This document shows, one piece after another, positions 27,509 to 37,809 of a stretch of 64,000 nucleotides of DNA; the first letter of the stretch is position 1; every line of letters begins with the position of its first letter. The stretch covers positions 1 to 64,000 of the forward strand of contig NZ_JAUEPH010000009.1 in assembly GCF_030403435.1 (NCBI RefSeq), read 5' to 3'. The notes below the pieces were generated by a model that saw only the letters and a program-made list of their open reading frames with translations, was not told the DNA's origin and searched no databases. The stretch comes from Algoriphagus sediminis (GTDB lineage Bacteria > Bacteroidota > Bacteroidia > Cytophagales > Cyclobacteriaceae). The position numbers were made by a program, and so were the translations under genes.

Positions 27509-28258
27509 ATGAAAAAAGCATATTTATCAATGGCTGTTTGCTGCGGACTCCTGATGGCTTGTGCAGAACAAAAGTCCTCAGAAGAAGCAGACACCGCCCA
27601 ACCTATGGCAGAAGCTACAGAAAGCACCAATGGCGAGTGGATTGATTTATTCGACGGAACCTCATTTGCCGGATGGCATAAGTATGGAGGTGGAGAAGTT
27701 GGCGCAGCTTGGAAAATTGCTGATGGTGCCATTTATCTGGATGCCGCGAACAAAGATGGTTGGCAAACGGGTGATGGTGGAGACATCGTAACTGATGAAG
27801 AATTTGACAACTTCCATTTAAAGTATGAGTGGAAAATCGCCGAGAATGGAAACAGTGGAGTAATTTTCTACATCAATGAATCCGATGAATATCAATATCC
27901 TTGGCAAACAGGACCTGAAATGCAGGTTTTGGACAATGAAGGCCATCCAGATGCAAAAATCGTGAGTCACCGAGCCGGAGATCTTTATGACTTGGTTGTT
28001 TCTGAGCCAGAGACTGTAAAACCCGCTGGTGAATGGAACCTGGCAGAGATTATCGCTGATAATGGCTCTCTTGAATTTCGATTAAATGGGGTAAGCGTGG
28101 TAAACACTACCATGTGGACTCCGGAATGGGAAGAGATGGTTGCCAACAGCAAATTTAAAGACATGCCAGGTTTTGGAACCTTTAAAAAGGGAAAAATTGG
28201 CCTGCAGGATCACGGAGATGTGGTTTATTTCCGGAATATCCAACTCAAGAAACTCTAA
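27509..28258 (+). CDS. DUF1080 lipoprotein (3-keto-disaccharide hydrolase-like)
   Basis: 249 residues with a lipoprotein signal (lipobox LMAC, Cys18). The DUF1080 jelly-roll starts at WIDLFDGTSFAGWHKYGG and includes DEEFDNFHLKYEWKIAENGNSGV, PEMQVLDNEGHPD and a closing GLQDHGDVVYFRNIQLKKL. Characterised family members cleave 3-keto-glycosides made by a GMC-type 3-dehydrogenase. A GMC dehydrogenase lies in the divergent operon, supporting that role. Expected to be membrane-anchored in the periplasm or on the surface. Last gene of its unit, followed by a terminator. Confidence 0.9.
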   Translation: MKKAYLSMAVCCGLLMACAEQKSSEEADTAQPMAEATESTNGEWIDLFDGTSFAGWHKYGGGEVGAAWKIADGAIYLDAANKDGWQTGDGGDIVTDEEFDNFHLKYEWKIAENGNSGVIFYINESDEYQYPWQTGPEMQVLDNEGHPDAKIVSHRAGDLYDLVVSEPETVKPAGEWNLAEIIADNGSLEFRLNGVSVVNTTMWTPEWEEMVANSKFKDMPGFGTFKKGKIGLQDHGDVVYFRNIQLKKL

Positions 28259-28290
28259 CAAAAAGGCCTCCAATTGGAGGCTTTTTTTAT
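28259..28290. terminator. Bidirectional terminator
   Basis: GCCTCC-AATT-GGAGGC stem flanked by AAAA(G) and TTTTTTT, between the DUF1080 gene and the convergent TPR/SH3 gene. Confidence 0.88.
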
Positions 28291-29012
28291 AGTCTAGTCA
28301 CATTAGATTTTTTGATAAAGGCTTTGGAGTTTTTCCATTCCACCTCATACCAGATATCCCTGCTCCCTTTAATTTTGACCCTGTGTCCAGGTTCTACTCT
28401 TTGAATTAATTCTCCTGCACCAGAGGGGTCTGAAAGTATTAAGGTTGGGCTATTTGTAATTAATCCGAAATTAGACTGTTCCAGAAAATTGTTGGCTAAA
28501 AAAAGGCAGACAATTAAAAAAAAGCTGGGCCAATAGACAGGGCTTTTTTTACTTTTCAATGTATTGACAAGGACCAGAATAAGGGAGACCAACAGTAATC
28601 CTGTCAGGATCAAAACGATAAGCTCTCTATTCTCAGTCAAAAACAGAAAAAATCTAGCACCATCTGAAACTTCATATCCTTCTAGCACTGGCTGAGCAGT
28701 CAATGCTTTAATCTTCGTGATAATCTGAGGATCGGGATTTAGGTCATAATATTTACCCAAATAAAGCGCTGCGTTTTCCCTGTCATTCGTACCATCCGCT
28801 ATAAATGCCATTTTCAATAACATGGCTGGTGAATAGATCCCATTTGCATAGTTTTCCTGATAAATAGACATCGCTTCCTTATAACTACGAAGATCAAACA
28901 GGGAGTCTGCCATCACCAACTGATCCGTATCTGCCTGAGCAACAAAGCTTTGGCTTAGCAAAAAAATGGTAAAGGAAAGTTTTATAATAAAGTTTGGTTT
29001 TCGGTTTTGCAT
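28287..29012 (-). CDS. TPR-SH3 membrane protein (BatE-like layout)
   Basis: 241 residues. A signal peptide spans about 1-27 (ending FVAQA). Residues about 30-105 look like two tetratricopeptide-type helical pairs (ADSLFDLRSYKEAMSIYQEN). Two transmembrane segments follow at about 128-149 (ELIVLILTGLLLVSLILVLV) and 160-177, then a C-terminal SH3b-like domain of about 50 residues (VEPGHRVKIKGSRDIWYEVEW). This order resembles Bacteroidetes BatE-type aerotolerance proteins, but no other bat genes are adjacent, so the name is only descriptive. Confidence 0.7.
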   Translation of the reverse strand: MQNRKPNFIIKLSFTIFLLSQSFVAQADTDQLVMADSLFDLRSYKEAMSIYQENYANGIYSPAMLLKMAFIADGTNDRENAALYLGKYYDLNPDPQIITKIKALTAQPVLEGYEVSDGARFFLFLTENRELIVLILTGLLLVSLILVLVNTLKSKKSPVYWPSFFLIVCLFLANNFLEQSNFGLITNSPTLILSDPSGAGELIQRVEPGHRVKIKGSRDIWYEVEWKNSKAFIKKSNVTRL

Positions 29013-29132
29013 TTATAGATAAGGAGCTTAAATTTGCAGTCCAATTACGGCAATGATCTAGCAAAAAGCAAGGTTAGGGAGTCGATTTGAAAGAGGTAAA
29101 AACCCCTTCAGAGGGTTAAAAAATCTGAAAAT

Positions 29133-29205
29133 GATTCCGTAGCTCAGCTGGTAGAGCAATACACTTTTAATGTATGGGTCCTGGGTTCGAGCCCCAGCGG
29201 GATCA
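29133..29205 (+). tRNA. tRNA-Lys (TTT), copy 1
   Basis: 73 nt cloverleaf: acceptor GATTCCG / CGGGATC, D stem GCTC/GAGC, anticodon loop CTTTTAA giving TTT, T arm with GTTCGAG. CCA is not encoded. Identical to 29449-29521. Confidence 0.97.
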
Positions 29206-29250
29206 CTGTAGAGGTTACTCTCATCGACTTTAAGGAGTTGAAAAATTGAT

Positions 29251-29324
29251 CGGGGTGTAGCGTAGCCCGGTATCGCGCCTGCTTTGGGAGCAGGAGGTCG
29301 TAGGTTCGAATCCTGCCACCCCGA
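29251..29324 (+). tRNA. tRNA-Pro (TGG)
   Basis: 74 nt: acceptor CGGGGTG / CACCCCG, anticodon stem CCTGC/GCAGG with loop TTTGGGA, anticodon TGG, T loop GTTCGAA. Confidence 0.97.
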
Positions 29325-29333
29325 CATAGTTTT

Positions 29334-29407
29334 GGCCTTGTAGCTCAACTGGATAGAGCAACTGCCTTCTAAGCAGTAGGTTTCAGGTTCGAGTCCTGAC
29401 AGGGTCA
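29334..29407 (+). tRNA. tRNA-Arg (TCT)
   Basis: 74 nt: acceptor GGCCTTG / CAGGGTC (two G-U pairs), anticodon stem ACTGC/GCAGT with loop CTTCTAA, anticodon TCT. Confidence 0.96.
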
Positions 29408-29440
29408 CAGAAGCGGAATTTATTTCCGCTTTTTATTTTC
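29408..29440 (+). terminator. Terminator after tRNA-Arg
   Basis: AAGCGGAA-TTTA(T)-TTCCGCTT stem with a T-rich tail, suggesting that the first three tRNAs form one transcript. Confidence 0.8.
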
Positions 29441-29448
29441 ATGGGATT

Positions 29449-29521
29449 GATTCCGTAGCTCAGCTGGTAGAGCAATACACTTTTAATGTATGGGTCCTGG
29501 GTTCGAGCCCCAGCGGGATCA
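29449..29521 (+). tRNA. tRNA-Lys (TTT), copy 2
   Basis: Identical in all 73 nt to the copy at 29133-29205. Followed directly by a terminator hairpin and the GIY-YIG gene. Confidence 0.97.
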
Positions 29522-29543
29522 CAAAAAGCAGCTTTTCGGGCTG
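29492..29543 (+). repeat. 52-bp direct repeat, left copy (tRNA-Lys 3' end plus terminator)
   Basis: Variable/T arm, acceptor 3' strand and terminator left arm of tRNA-Lys copy 2. Identical base for base to 29832-29883, exactly 340 bp downstream. Confidence 0.92.
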
Positions 29544-29553
29544 CTTTTTTTGT
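29521..29553 (+). terminator. Terminator after tRNA-Lys copy 2
   Basis: AAAAAGCAGC / GCTGCTTTTT stem with a TTTTCGG loop and T run. Confidence 0.85.
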
Positions 29554-29563
29554 ATTTTTAATT

Positions 29564-29812
29564 ATGGCATTTCTCTATATTATTTTTTCGGAAAAGCTTA
29601 ACAAATACTATATAGGTGCTTGTAACGATTTAGATCGAAGACTCTATGAACATTCTATAGGCCATTCAAAATTTACATCCACAGGCATCCCTTGGAAGCT
29701 GATGCATAAGGAAGAGTTCCTGAACTTAGAATCTGCAAAACAAAGAGAAAGGCAACTAAAAAAAATGAAATCCAGAAAGTATATCGAAAAGCTAATTAGC
29801 TCAGCTAGTTGA
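29564..29812 (+). CDS. Small GIY-YIG nuclease-domain protein ending inside a tRNA fragment
   Basis: 82 residues from the ATG at 29564; an in-frame extension back to 29486 would run through tRNA-Lys and its terminator and is rejected. The GIY-YIG fold is visible: FLYIIFSEKLNKYYIGACNDLD (the GIY equivalent reads LYI, the YIG is intact), RRLYEH with the active-site Arg and Tyr/His, a K-F-T-S-T-G-I-PW segment, and glutamate in ESAKQRERQLKKMKS. These are hallmarks of the short UPF0213/URI-like single-domain nucleases. The last codons (LISSAS, stop) are read from the D-arm of a tRNA-like sequence. Whether it is active, or a homing-type nuclease, is unknown. Confidence 0.82.
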   Translation: MAFLYIIFSEKLNKYYIGACNDLDRRLYEHSIGHSKFTSTGIPWKLMHKEEFLNLESAKQRERQLKKMKSRKYIEKLISSAS

Positions 29813-29861
29813 GCATCCCGATTAATCGGGAGGGTCCTGGGTTCGAGCCCCAGCGGGATCA
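29797..29861 (+). pseudogene. tRNA-Lys-like fragment (non-functional)
   Basis: TTAGCTCAGCTAGTTGAGC forms a D arm, and from 29832 the sequence is identical to the 3' part of tRNA-Lys. The 5' acceptor strand cannot pair with CGGGATC, and the anticodon arm is replaced by a 16-nt perfect palindrome (TCCCGATTAATCGGGA, 29816-29831) that gives a six-base loop. Not a working tRNA. Confidence 0.8.
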
Positions 29862-29883
29862 CAAAAAGCAGCTTTTCGGGCTG
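29832..29883 (+). repeat. 52-bp direct repeat, right copy
   Basis: Identical to 29492-29543. After it the terminator right arm diverges (CTGT versus CTGC). Confidence 0.92.
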
Positions 29884-29893
29884 TTTTTTTCGT
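29861..29893. terminator. Terminator hairpin, second copy
   Basis: AAAAAGCAGC / GCTGTTTTTT with one G-U pair and a T run. It precedes the convergent Lon-domain gene stop. Confidence 0.75.
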
Positions 29894-30514
29894 TTAAAAT
29901 TGTAATGGATCTAGGTGCTTAAAATGCCCATTCATTTTGATCTTTTTCTTCGCACTCTCTGCTGCTTTAAAGGCAGGAATCATCCTGTTGAAATGTTTGA
30001 TGAGATAGTCCAGACGATCTAATTCTTTGGGAATCAAAAGTAACTCCAATTCTTCTTCAAGGGTAAGTCCTATTTTATGGGCATAGCTAAAACTATTTAT
30101 ACTCATTGGGTCAGGGTCTATTTCATGATTCAGAAGCCTGAGCATCTCTTTCAAGTAAAAAGTATACTCCTTCTGCTTCCTTTCGTGGGTAGTCATATCT
30201 AAGTCAATAAAGTCTACATTCCCACCTGCATAATTCCTTTCAGGCGCAGGATTGTCAAATGAAGTCAGCCTGAACACTCTACTTCCCTTAGTTTTAATAT
30301 CTAACCTCCCATCCTCATAGCGATGGTAAACATTCTCCAGGGTTACCTCCGTACCATATCCGGTCAGCTTATCAGTGAAAACACAAACCCCAAAACTGGT
30401 GCCGAACGTCTCCACATCAGCAAGCAACTCCTTATAGCGCGGCTCAAAGATGTGTAAGTTCAGACTTTCGCCAGGGAAAGCCACTAGTTTAAGAGGGAAT
30501 AAGGGTAAGTACAT
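29894..30514 (-). CDS. LON peptidase substrate-binding (LAN) domain protein
   Basis: 206 residues from MYLPLFPLKLVAFPGESLNL at 30514. This start and IFEPRYKELLADVE match the N-terminal substrate-recognition domain of Lon protease, but there is no ATPase or protease domain, so it is a stand-alone LAN protein. Cytoplasmic; it may act as an adaptor or sensor, but members of the family are poorly characterised. An in-frame extension to 30610 lacks similarity and runs into the gapA terminator, so the shorter start is used. The C-terminal half is helical with LEEELELLLIPKELDRLDYL. Confidence 0.88.
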   Translation of the reverse strand: MYLPLFPLKLVAFPGESLNLHIFEPRYKELLADVETFGTSFGVCVFTDKLTGYGTEVTLENVYHRYEDGRLDIKTKGSRVFRLTSFDNPAPERNYAGGNVDFIDLDMTTHERKQKEYTFYLKEMLRLLNHEIDPDPMSINSFSYAHKIGLTLEEELELLLIPKELDRLDYLIKHFNRMIPAFKAAESAKKKIKMNGHFKHLDPLQF

Positions 30515-30606
30515 TTTGTGGCGTTTCTTTCTTAACCTCGAAAAGACCAATAGGTTATCCGTTTTGGCCCTTTTACGACAAAAGTCATATTTATTAAGGG
30601 GGTTAA

Positions 30607-30637
30607 ACAAAAAAGTCTCCCTTCTCAGGGAGACTTA
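30607..30637 (-). terminator. Intrinsic terminator of gap
   Basis: AAGTCTCCCT-GAGA-AGGGAGACTT on the minus strand, followed by TTTTTTGTTT. Confidence 0.88.
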
Positions 30638-30659
30638 ATGAAATAAATTCACTTATATC

Positions 30660-31679
<1,020 letters not shown>

Positions 31680-31852
31680 TTAAAATAGGTTTGATTCAAA
31701 AATTACATTTTAACTTTCATTTTAACATCAAAAATCCTGAAAGCAGGCCTAAGTTATTACAATTATTTATCTCGCCCAAACCGGGATAATTATGTTTCTG
31801 TTAGTAGGGTCTCCTCTGGTTTTATATCTTCACTCAAGTCAAATTTCCTCTC

Positions 31853-32725
31853 ATGTTTGTAAATGCTATTCAGCGAGTCTCAGGTTTTGTTAGAGCCATT
31901 CATTCTATTTCTAGAAATTTTGGGCAAAATCAGATCAACAAAGGTTCAGCAACTCTTTTCTTTATCAATGATGAGGGCTATGCAATTACTTGCAAACACG
32001 TAGCTCAATGGATCACAAATGCCAATCAGATTAATCTTAAATACGATGAATATTTAAGAAAAAGTGCTCATCAGCCTGACCACAAGAAGGAAAAAATCGC
32101 CCGGGATTTAGGCCTATCCAAAGAACGGGTTGCAGAAATGCGACTCACTTTTGTAGACTGTGTAGATCAAATTACAAACATCAAATTCACATTGCATCCG
32201 ACCTATGATCTTGCTTTGCTGAAATTTGAAGGATTTAATAGGGCCCTGTATCAGGGCAAAGCTATTTTTCTTGAAGATGAATCTAATATTCAGCCAGGAA
32301 TGATGGGCTGCAGGCTAGGCTTCCCTTTCCCCGAATTCAGCAATTTTAATTTGGATAAGGAGACCAACACTCTCAATTGGACTCAAAATGGGATGAAAAA
32401 ATCACCTCGATTCCCTATCGAAGGTATGGTTACGAGATTTGCCGGGGATAAGACAGGTAGAATTTTCGGGATAGAAATGAGTACTCCCGGGCTCAGAGGA
32501 CAAAGTGGTGGGCCACTTTTTGATACTGAAGGAAGAATCATTGGCATGCAAAGCATGACCAAGCATTTACATCTAGGTTTTGATATTGAGGACAAAGAGA
32601 TCGTAGCCCATGGAAAACAGAAAAAAGTAAACGACTACGCCTTCATTCATTTAGGCCAATGCGTTCATGTTTCCGTTATCAAATCTTTTCTCAAGGATCA
32701 AGGAGTCAGTTTTTTTCAGCAATAA
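31853..32725 (+). CDS. Trypsin-like (S1 fold) serine protease without signal peptide
   Basis: 290 residues. The catalytic triad can be placed: His49 in AITCKHVAQW, Asp119 in PTYDLALLKF, and Ser218 in GLRGQSGGPLFD. Between His and Asp is a charged helical insertion (about 65-98) not found in compact trypsin_2 proteases, and before the serine a segment PIEGMVTRFAGDKTGRIFG. No signal peptide or transmembrane segment is seen, so it appears cytoplasmic, and there is no PDZ domain. It stands alone between gap and icd. Target unknown. Confidence 0.85.
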   Translation: MFVNAIQRVSGFVRAIHSISRNFGQNQINKGSATLFFINDEGYAITCKHVAQWITNANQINLKYDEYLRKSAHQPDHKKEKIARDLGLSKERVAEMRLTFVDCVDQITNIKFTLHPTYDLALLKFEGFNRALYQGKAIFLEDESNIQPGMMGCRLGFPFPEFSNFNLDKETNTLNWTQNGMKKSPRFPIEGMVTRFAGDKTGRIFGIEMSTPGLRGQSGGPLFDTEGRIIGMQSMTKHLHLGFDIEDKEIVAHGKQKKVNDYAFIHLGQCVHVSVIKSFLKDQGVSFFQQ

Positions 32726-32750
32726 AAAAAGCCGGGTAAATCCGGCTTCT
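32721..32750 (-). terminator. Intrinsic terminator of icd
   Basis: AAGCCGG / CCGGCTT stem with a six-base loop; A run on the plus strand gives the U run for the minus transcript. May also serve the convergent protease gene only weakly. Confidence 0.8.
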
Positions 32751-32767
32751 ATCTTGATCAAAAAGGC

Positions 32768-35083
<2,316 letters not shown>

Positions 35084-35118
35084 CTAAATTACGGAAAATA
35101 TCAGGTTAACAAATTCAT

Positions 35119-35928
35119 CTAAGGCATATTGTCGTCCCGAATAGAAAATTGGTCGGCATCCTGCCAGGCAGGGAATTTTTGACGATAAGTTCCTAAAGCT
35201 TTGGCATCCAGTTCGATTATTGAAATGACTTCCTCTGATTCATGTTCCACTAAGGCTTGTCCTTTGAAATCGTATGCCGCACTCTTCCCCTTATAGGCTA
35301 TACCATTTCCATCAGTTCCTACTCGATTCACTCCAATCGAATAGCTTAGGTTCTCGATGGCCCTGGCGGGCAAAAGTGTCTCCCAGGCTGAAGACCTTGC
35401 CGCAGGCCATGAAGCGATGTAAATGGAAAGATCATATTCTGATTTTCCATCTTTCCATTTATTCCTTGAAAAAACAGGAAACCTAAGATCGTAGCAAACC
35501 TGTGGAAGAATCTTCCAGCTTTTTAATTCAAAAATCTTTTTTGACAGCCCCGGACTAAATGTTTCATCTTCTTTAGCCATTCGGAATAAGTGTCTTTTAT
35601 CGTAAAAATCGACATCCCCTTCAGGAGTTACCCAAAGCATCCGATTGAAAAAATCATCTCCTTCCTGAATTATGAGCGAGCCAGTGATGACACACTTTTT
35701 TTGACCGGCCATTTGTTTCATCCATTTAGTCGCATGGAAATTCATCGGCTCAGCCAGCTTTTCGGCATTCATGCTAAAACCTGTTGGGAACATCTCAGGA
35801 AGGATAATTAAATCTACTCCTTCCGTAATGGACCAAAGTTTCTCTTCAAGGTTTGCTAGATTCGCAACTTTGTCCTCCCAAACCAGATTGGTCTGAACCA
35901 GCGCTATTCGCAGGTTTTGCTCTGGCAT
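35119..35928 (-). CDS. Carbon-nitrogen hydrolase, omega-amidase (YafV/Nit2) type
   Basis: 269 residues. The nitrilase-fold triad is Glu45 (LPEMFPTGF), Lys111 (YDKRHLF) and Cys145 (PQVCYDLRFPVFSRN). The sequence matches the YafV/omega-amidase branch, which hydrolyses alpha-ketoglutaramate and related amides, a metabolite-repair job. Last gene of a four-gene operon with hemerythrin, ruvX and def; its ATG overlaps the def stop (TAATG). Confidence 0.92.
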   Translation of the reverse strand: MPEQNLRIALVQTNLVWEDKVANLANLEEKLWSITEGVDLIILPEMFPTGFSMNAEKLAEPMNFHATKWMKQMAGQKKCVITGSLIIQEGDDFFNRMLWVTPEGDVDFYDKRHLFRMAKEDETFSPGLSKKIFELKSWKILPQVCYDLRFPVFSRNKWKDGKSEYDLSIYIASWPAARSSAWETLLPARAIENLSYSIGVNRVGTDGNGIAYKGKSAAYDFKGQALVEHESEEVISIIELDAKALGTYRQKFPAWQDADQFSIRDDNMP

Positions 35929-36482
35929 TAGCTAGTGGGATAGATCATTCGGTAATCTGTTGCCACCTTTCCCTTACTCACTTCAAGGAGTCGCGACTTC
36001 AAAAGTCTCTTTTTCAAACCTTTCAGGTAATCGACAAAAAGAACGCCCTCTAGATGGTCGTATTCATGTTGTATCACCCGGGCGGTCATTCCGGAAAACT
36101 CCTCCTCTTTCAGCACCCAGTTTTCATCAAAGTATTCAATGGTGAGTGTCTCAGGCCGGGTAATTTCTGCTCTAACTTCAGGAATACTCAGGCAGCCTTC
36201 TTCAAATGAATAATTATCTCCGTACTCATCTAGAATGATTGGGTTGATGAAAGCTCTGCGAATACCTTTTTCTTCAGAATCTTCATCGAGCATAAGTGAA
36301 CTATCAATTACAAAGAGCCTAATCCCCTTATTAATTTGAGGTGCTGCAAGTCCCACCCCTGAGGCATGATCCATTGTGGCAAACATGTCGCTGATCAAGG
36401 ATTCCATCTGGGTTCCTTCCTCTATTTCTGAAGCTTCCTGCTTCAAAATTGGATTGCCATATGCGACTATTGGGTAAATCAT
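35928..36482 (-). CDS. def: Peptide deformylase
   Basis: 184 residues. Removes the formyl group from nascent proteins. The three family motifs are present: GVGLAAPQ (43-50), EGCLS with metal ligand Cys97, and HEYDH with His139, catalytic Glu140 and His143. Start overlaps the ruvX end by four bases (ATGA), indicating coupled translation. Confidence 0.97.
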   Translation of the reverse strand: MIYPIVAYGNPILKQEASEIEEGTQMESLISDMFATMDHASGVGLAAPQINKGIRLFVIDSSLMLDEDSEEKGIRRAFINPIILDEYGDNYSFEEGCLSIPEVRAEITRPETLTIEYFDENWVLKEEEFSGMTARVIQHEYDHLEGVLFVDYLKGLKKRLLKSRLLEVSKGKVATDYRMIYPTS

Positions 36483-36892
36483 TTTCTTTCTAAATACGAT
36501 TGTAAAATTATGGCTGCACTGACTTTATCCAGATTACCAGCCTTTTCCTTTCGATCCTTTTTCTTGCTTCCCATTTCAATCATGCTCTGCATAGCCATTC
36601 GGGATGTGAACCGCTCATCCACCAGTTCAATTTTGATTTTGGGGAACATTTTGGACAATCGGTCTTTCAGAGATATCACTCTAGGCGTCATTTCATTATG
36701 TGACCCGTCCAACCTGATAGGGTATCCCAAAACGATCGTTTCTACTTCTTCCTTTTTGAAATACTTTTTGAGGTAATCAATCAAAGTAGCGGTAGGAACA
36801 GTTTCCAATGGATTAGCCAGAATCTTCAGTGGATCAGTAACAGCTAAACCGGTACGTTTTGTTCCTAAATCGATCGCAATGATACGACCCAT
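36479..36892 (-). CDS. ruvX: RuvX/YqgF putative pre-16S rRNA nuclease / Holliday junction resolvase
   Basis: 137 residues. RNase H-like fold with AIDLGTKRTGLAVTDP (first acidic residue Asp8), VLGYPIRLDGS and LVDERFTSRMA, and the last acidic residue in NLDKVSAAIILQSYL. The family is implicated in 16S rRNA 5' processing and in recombination. The start codon overlaps the stop codon of the hemerythrin gene. Confidence 0.95.
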   Translation of the reverse strand: MGRIIAIDLGTKRTGLAVTDPLKILANPLETVPTATLIDYLKKYFKKEEVETIVLGYPIRLDGSHNEMTPRVISLKDRLSKMFPKIKIELVDERFTSRMAMQSMIEMGSKKKDRKEKAGNLDKVSAAIILQSYLERK

Positions 36893-37647
36893 TACTTCAT
36901 TATTTTTTTGCGAATGAGTCTCAAGGCTTCCTTTTCTAATTGTACCGCCTTCGGAAAAAGTAAGTCATCCTCGATTTGAGCATGAATGGTAAGTTCCTTT
37001 TCAAATTTTTGAAGTTCATGATAAAGAACCTTCATGGTCAACGGCGCACCCTCTGACAATTCATAATCTGAAGTGAGCTTCCGAATCCCCTCCATTTCAT
37101 CATCATGAATTTCGTGCTGGTCGGCCAAACTGATAATTGGATCCTTTTCTAGGATTGTGAGTGCATCCGATAGAGAATACAATTGATTCTCTATGTCCTG
37201 AAGCATCTCAATGCGCTTAAAAAGCCTGCTCTCCTCCTCATGGATATGATGAATAAAATCTTCCACAAACATGGGAAACATTATCCTCAAGTCAGCCATA
37301 AGTGGCGCATACTTTCCTTCTGGTTTGATTCCCTCTATGAGATTGGATAAAAAAGGTAGCTCCTGTCGGACAAAGTAGTAATGCTTTTGCTTCAAGTAAG
37401 CCACCAGAACTTCTATGGGATTAAGGAAAAGTTCTTCGGGAGTGGGTTCCTTTTGGGCTGCCCAATCTTCAAGCTGACTAATCAGCTGGGAAGGATGGAC
37501 CTTGTGCTTTTTGCAAACTTTGGAAAGAGAGTCCGTGGAGTACTGATAGAAGCTAATACCGAAATAATGCAAAACCGATGCAAAAACGTAGTTTTCTGAC
37601 ACAAGATCAGAAACAGAAGCATCATGCATTATTCTTTTTGACTCCAT
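36892..37647 (-). CDS. Hemerythrin-domain protein with degenerate ScdA_N domain (Ric-like)
   Basis: 251 residues. Residues about 10-50 resemble the ScdA_N domain of RIC/YtfE di-iron repair proteins (SDLVSENYVFASVLHYFGI ... SLSKVCKKHKV), but the usual Cys-Cys pair after the GID-like motif is replaced: here FGISFYQY. The hemerythrin part has FVEDFIHHIHEEESRLF, ADQHEIHDDEM and ELTIHAQIEDDLLFPKA, which supply His/Glu ligands for a di-iron centre. It may repair iron-sulfur clusters or sense NO/O2; inferred. The start could instead be Met7 (37629), because a TAATTTTG box lies only five bases before the first ATG. Confidence 0.85.
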   Translation of the reverse strand: MESKRIMHDASVSDLVSENYVFASVLHYFGISFYQYSTDSLSKVCKKHKVHPSQLISQLEDWAAQKEPTPEELFLNPIEVLVAYLKQKHYYFVRQELPFLSNLIEGIKPEGKYAPLMADLRIMFPMFVEDFIHHIHEEESRLFKRIEMLQDIENQLYSLSDALTILEKDPIISLADQHEIHDDEMEGIRKLTSDYELSEGAPLTMKVLYHELQKFEKELTIHAQIEDDLLFPKAVQLEKEALRLIRKKIMK

Positions 37648-37651
37648 CCAT

Positions 37652-37659
37652 CAAAATTA
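37652..37659 (-). promoter_or_regulatory. Candidate -7 box (TAATTTTG) for the hemerythrin-ruvX-def operon
   Basis: Exact TAnnTTTG match on the minus strand, very close to the annotated start, implying either a leaderless message or use of the ATG at 37629. No -33 TTTG. Confidence 0.35.
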
Positions 37660-37809
37660 AGTTTTTTAACAGAAAAAAAGAGGACATTTTCAATCATTAT
37701 CAATCTTTCTCGTATAAACAATTGTTAACTTTAACAAATGGCTCAATTATGCTGAAGACTTTTTGCATTTTTATGAGTTACTATTCTGACTATTAAAAAT
37801 ATTGACGAC

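Larger units (their letters stand above)
29544..29883 (+). mobile_element. Candidate 340-bp GIY-YIG/tRNA-Lys mini-cassette
   Basis: The segment between the ends of the two 52-bp repeats holds one small GIY-YIG gene and a tRNA-like sequence whose 3' half copies tRNA-Lys. This is the footprint expected if a small element inserted at the 3' end of a tRNA and left a target duplication. It is inferred from structure alone. Confidence 0.5.

Noticed and set aside
29058-29408. 116-codon minus-strand frame over the tRNA cluster
   Set aside because: Made of reverse complements of three tRNA genes; a common spurious annotation.
29486-29563. N-terminal extension of the GIY-YIG gene
   Set aside because: Would be translated from tRNA-Lys and its terminator; the ATG at 29564 begins exactly at the conserved domain.
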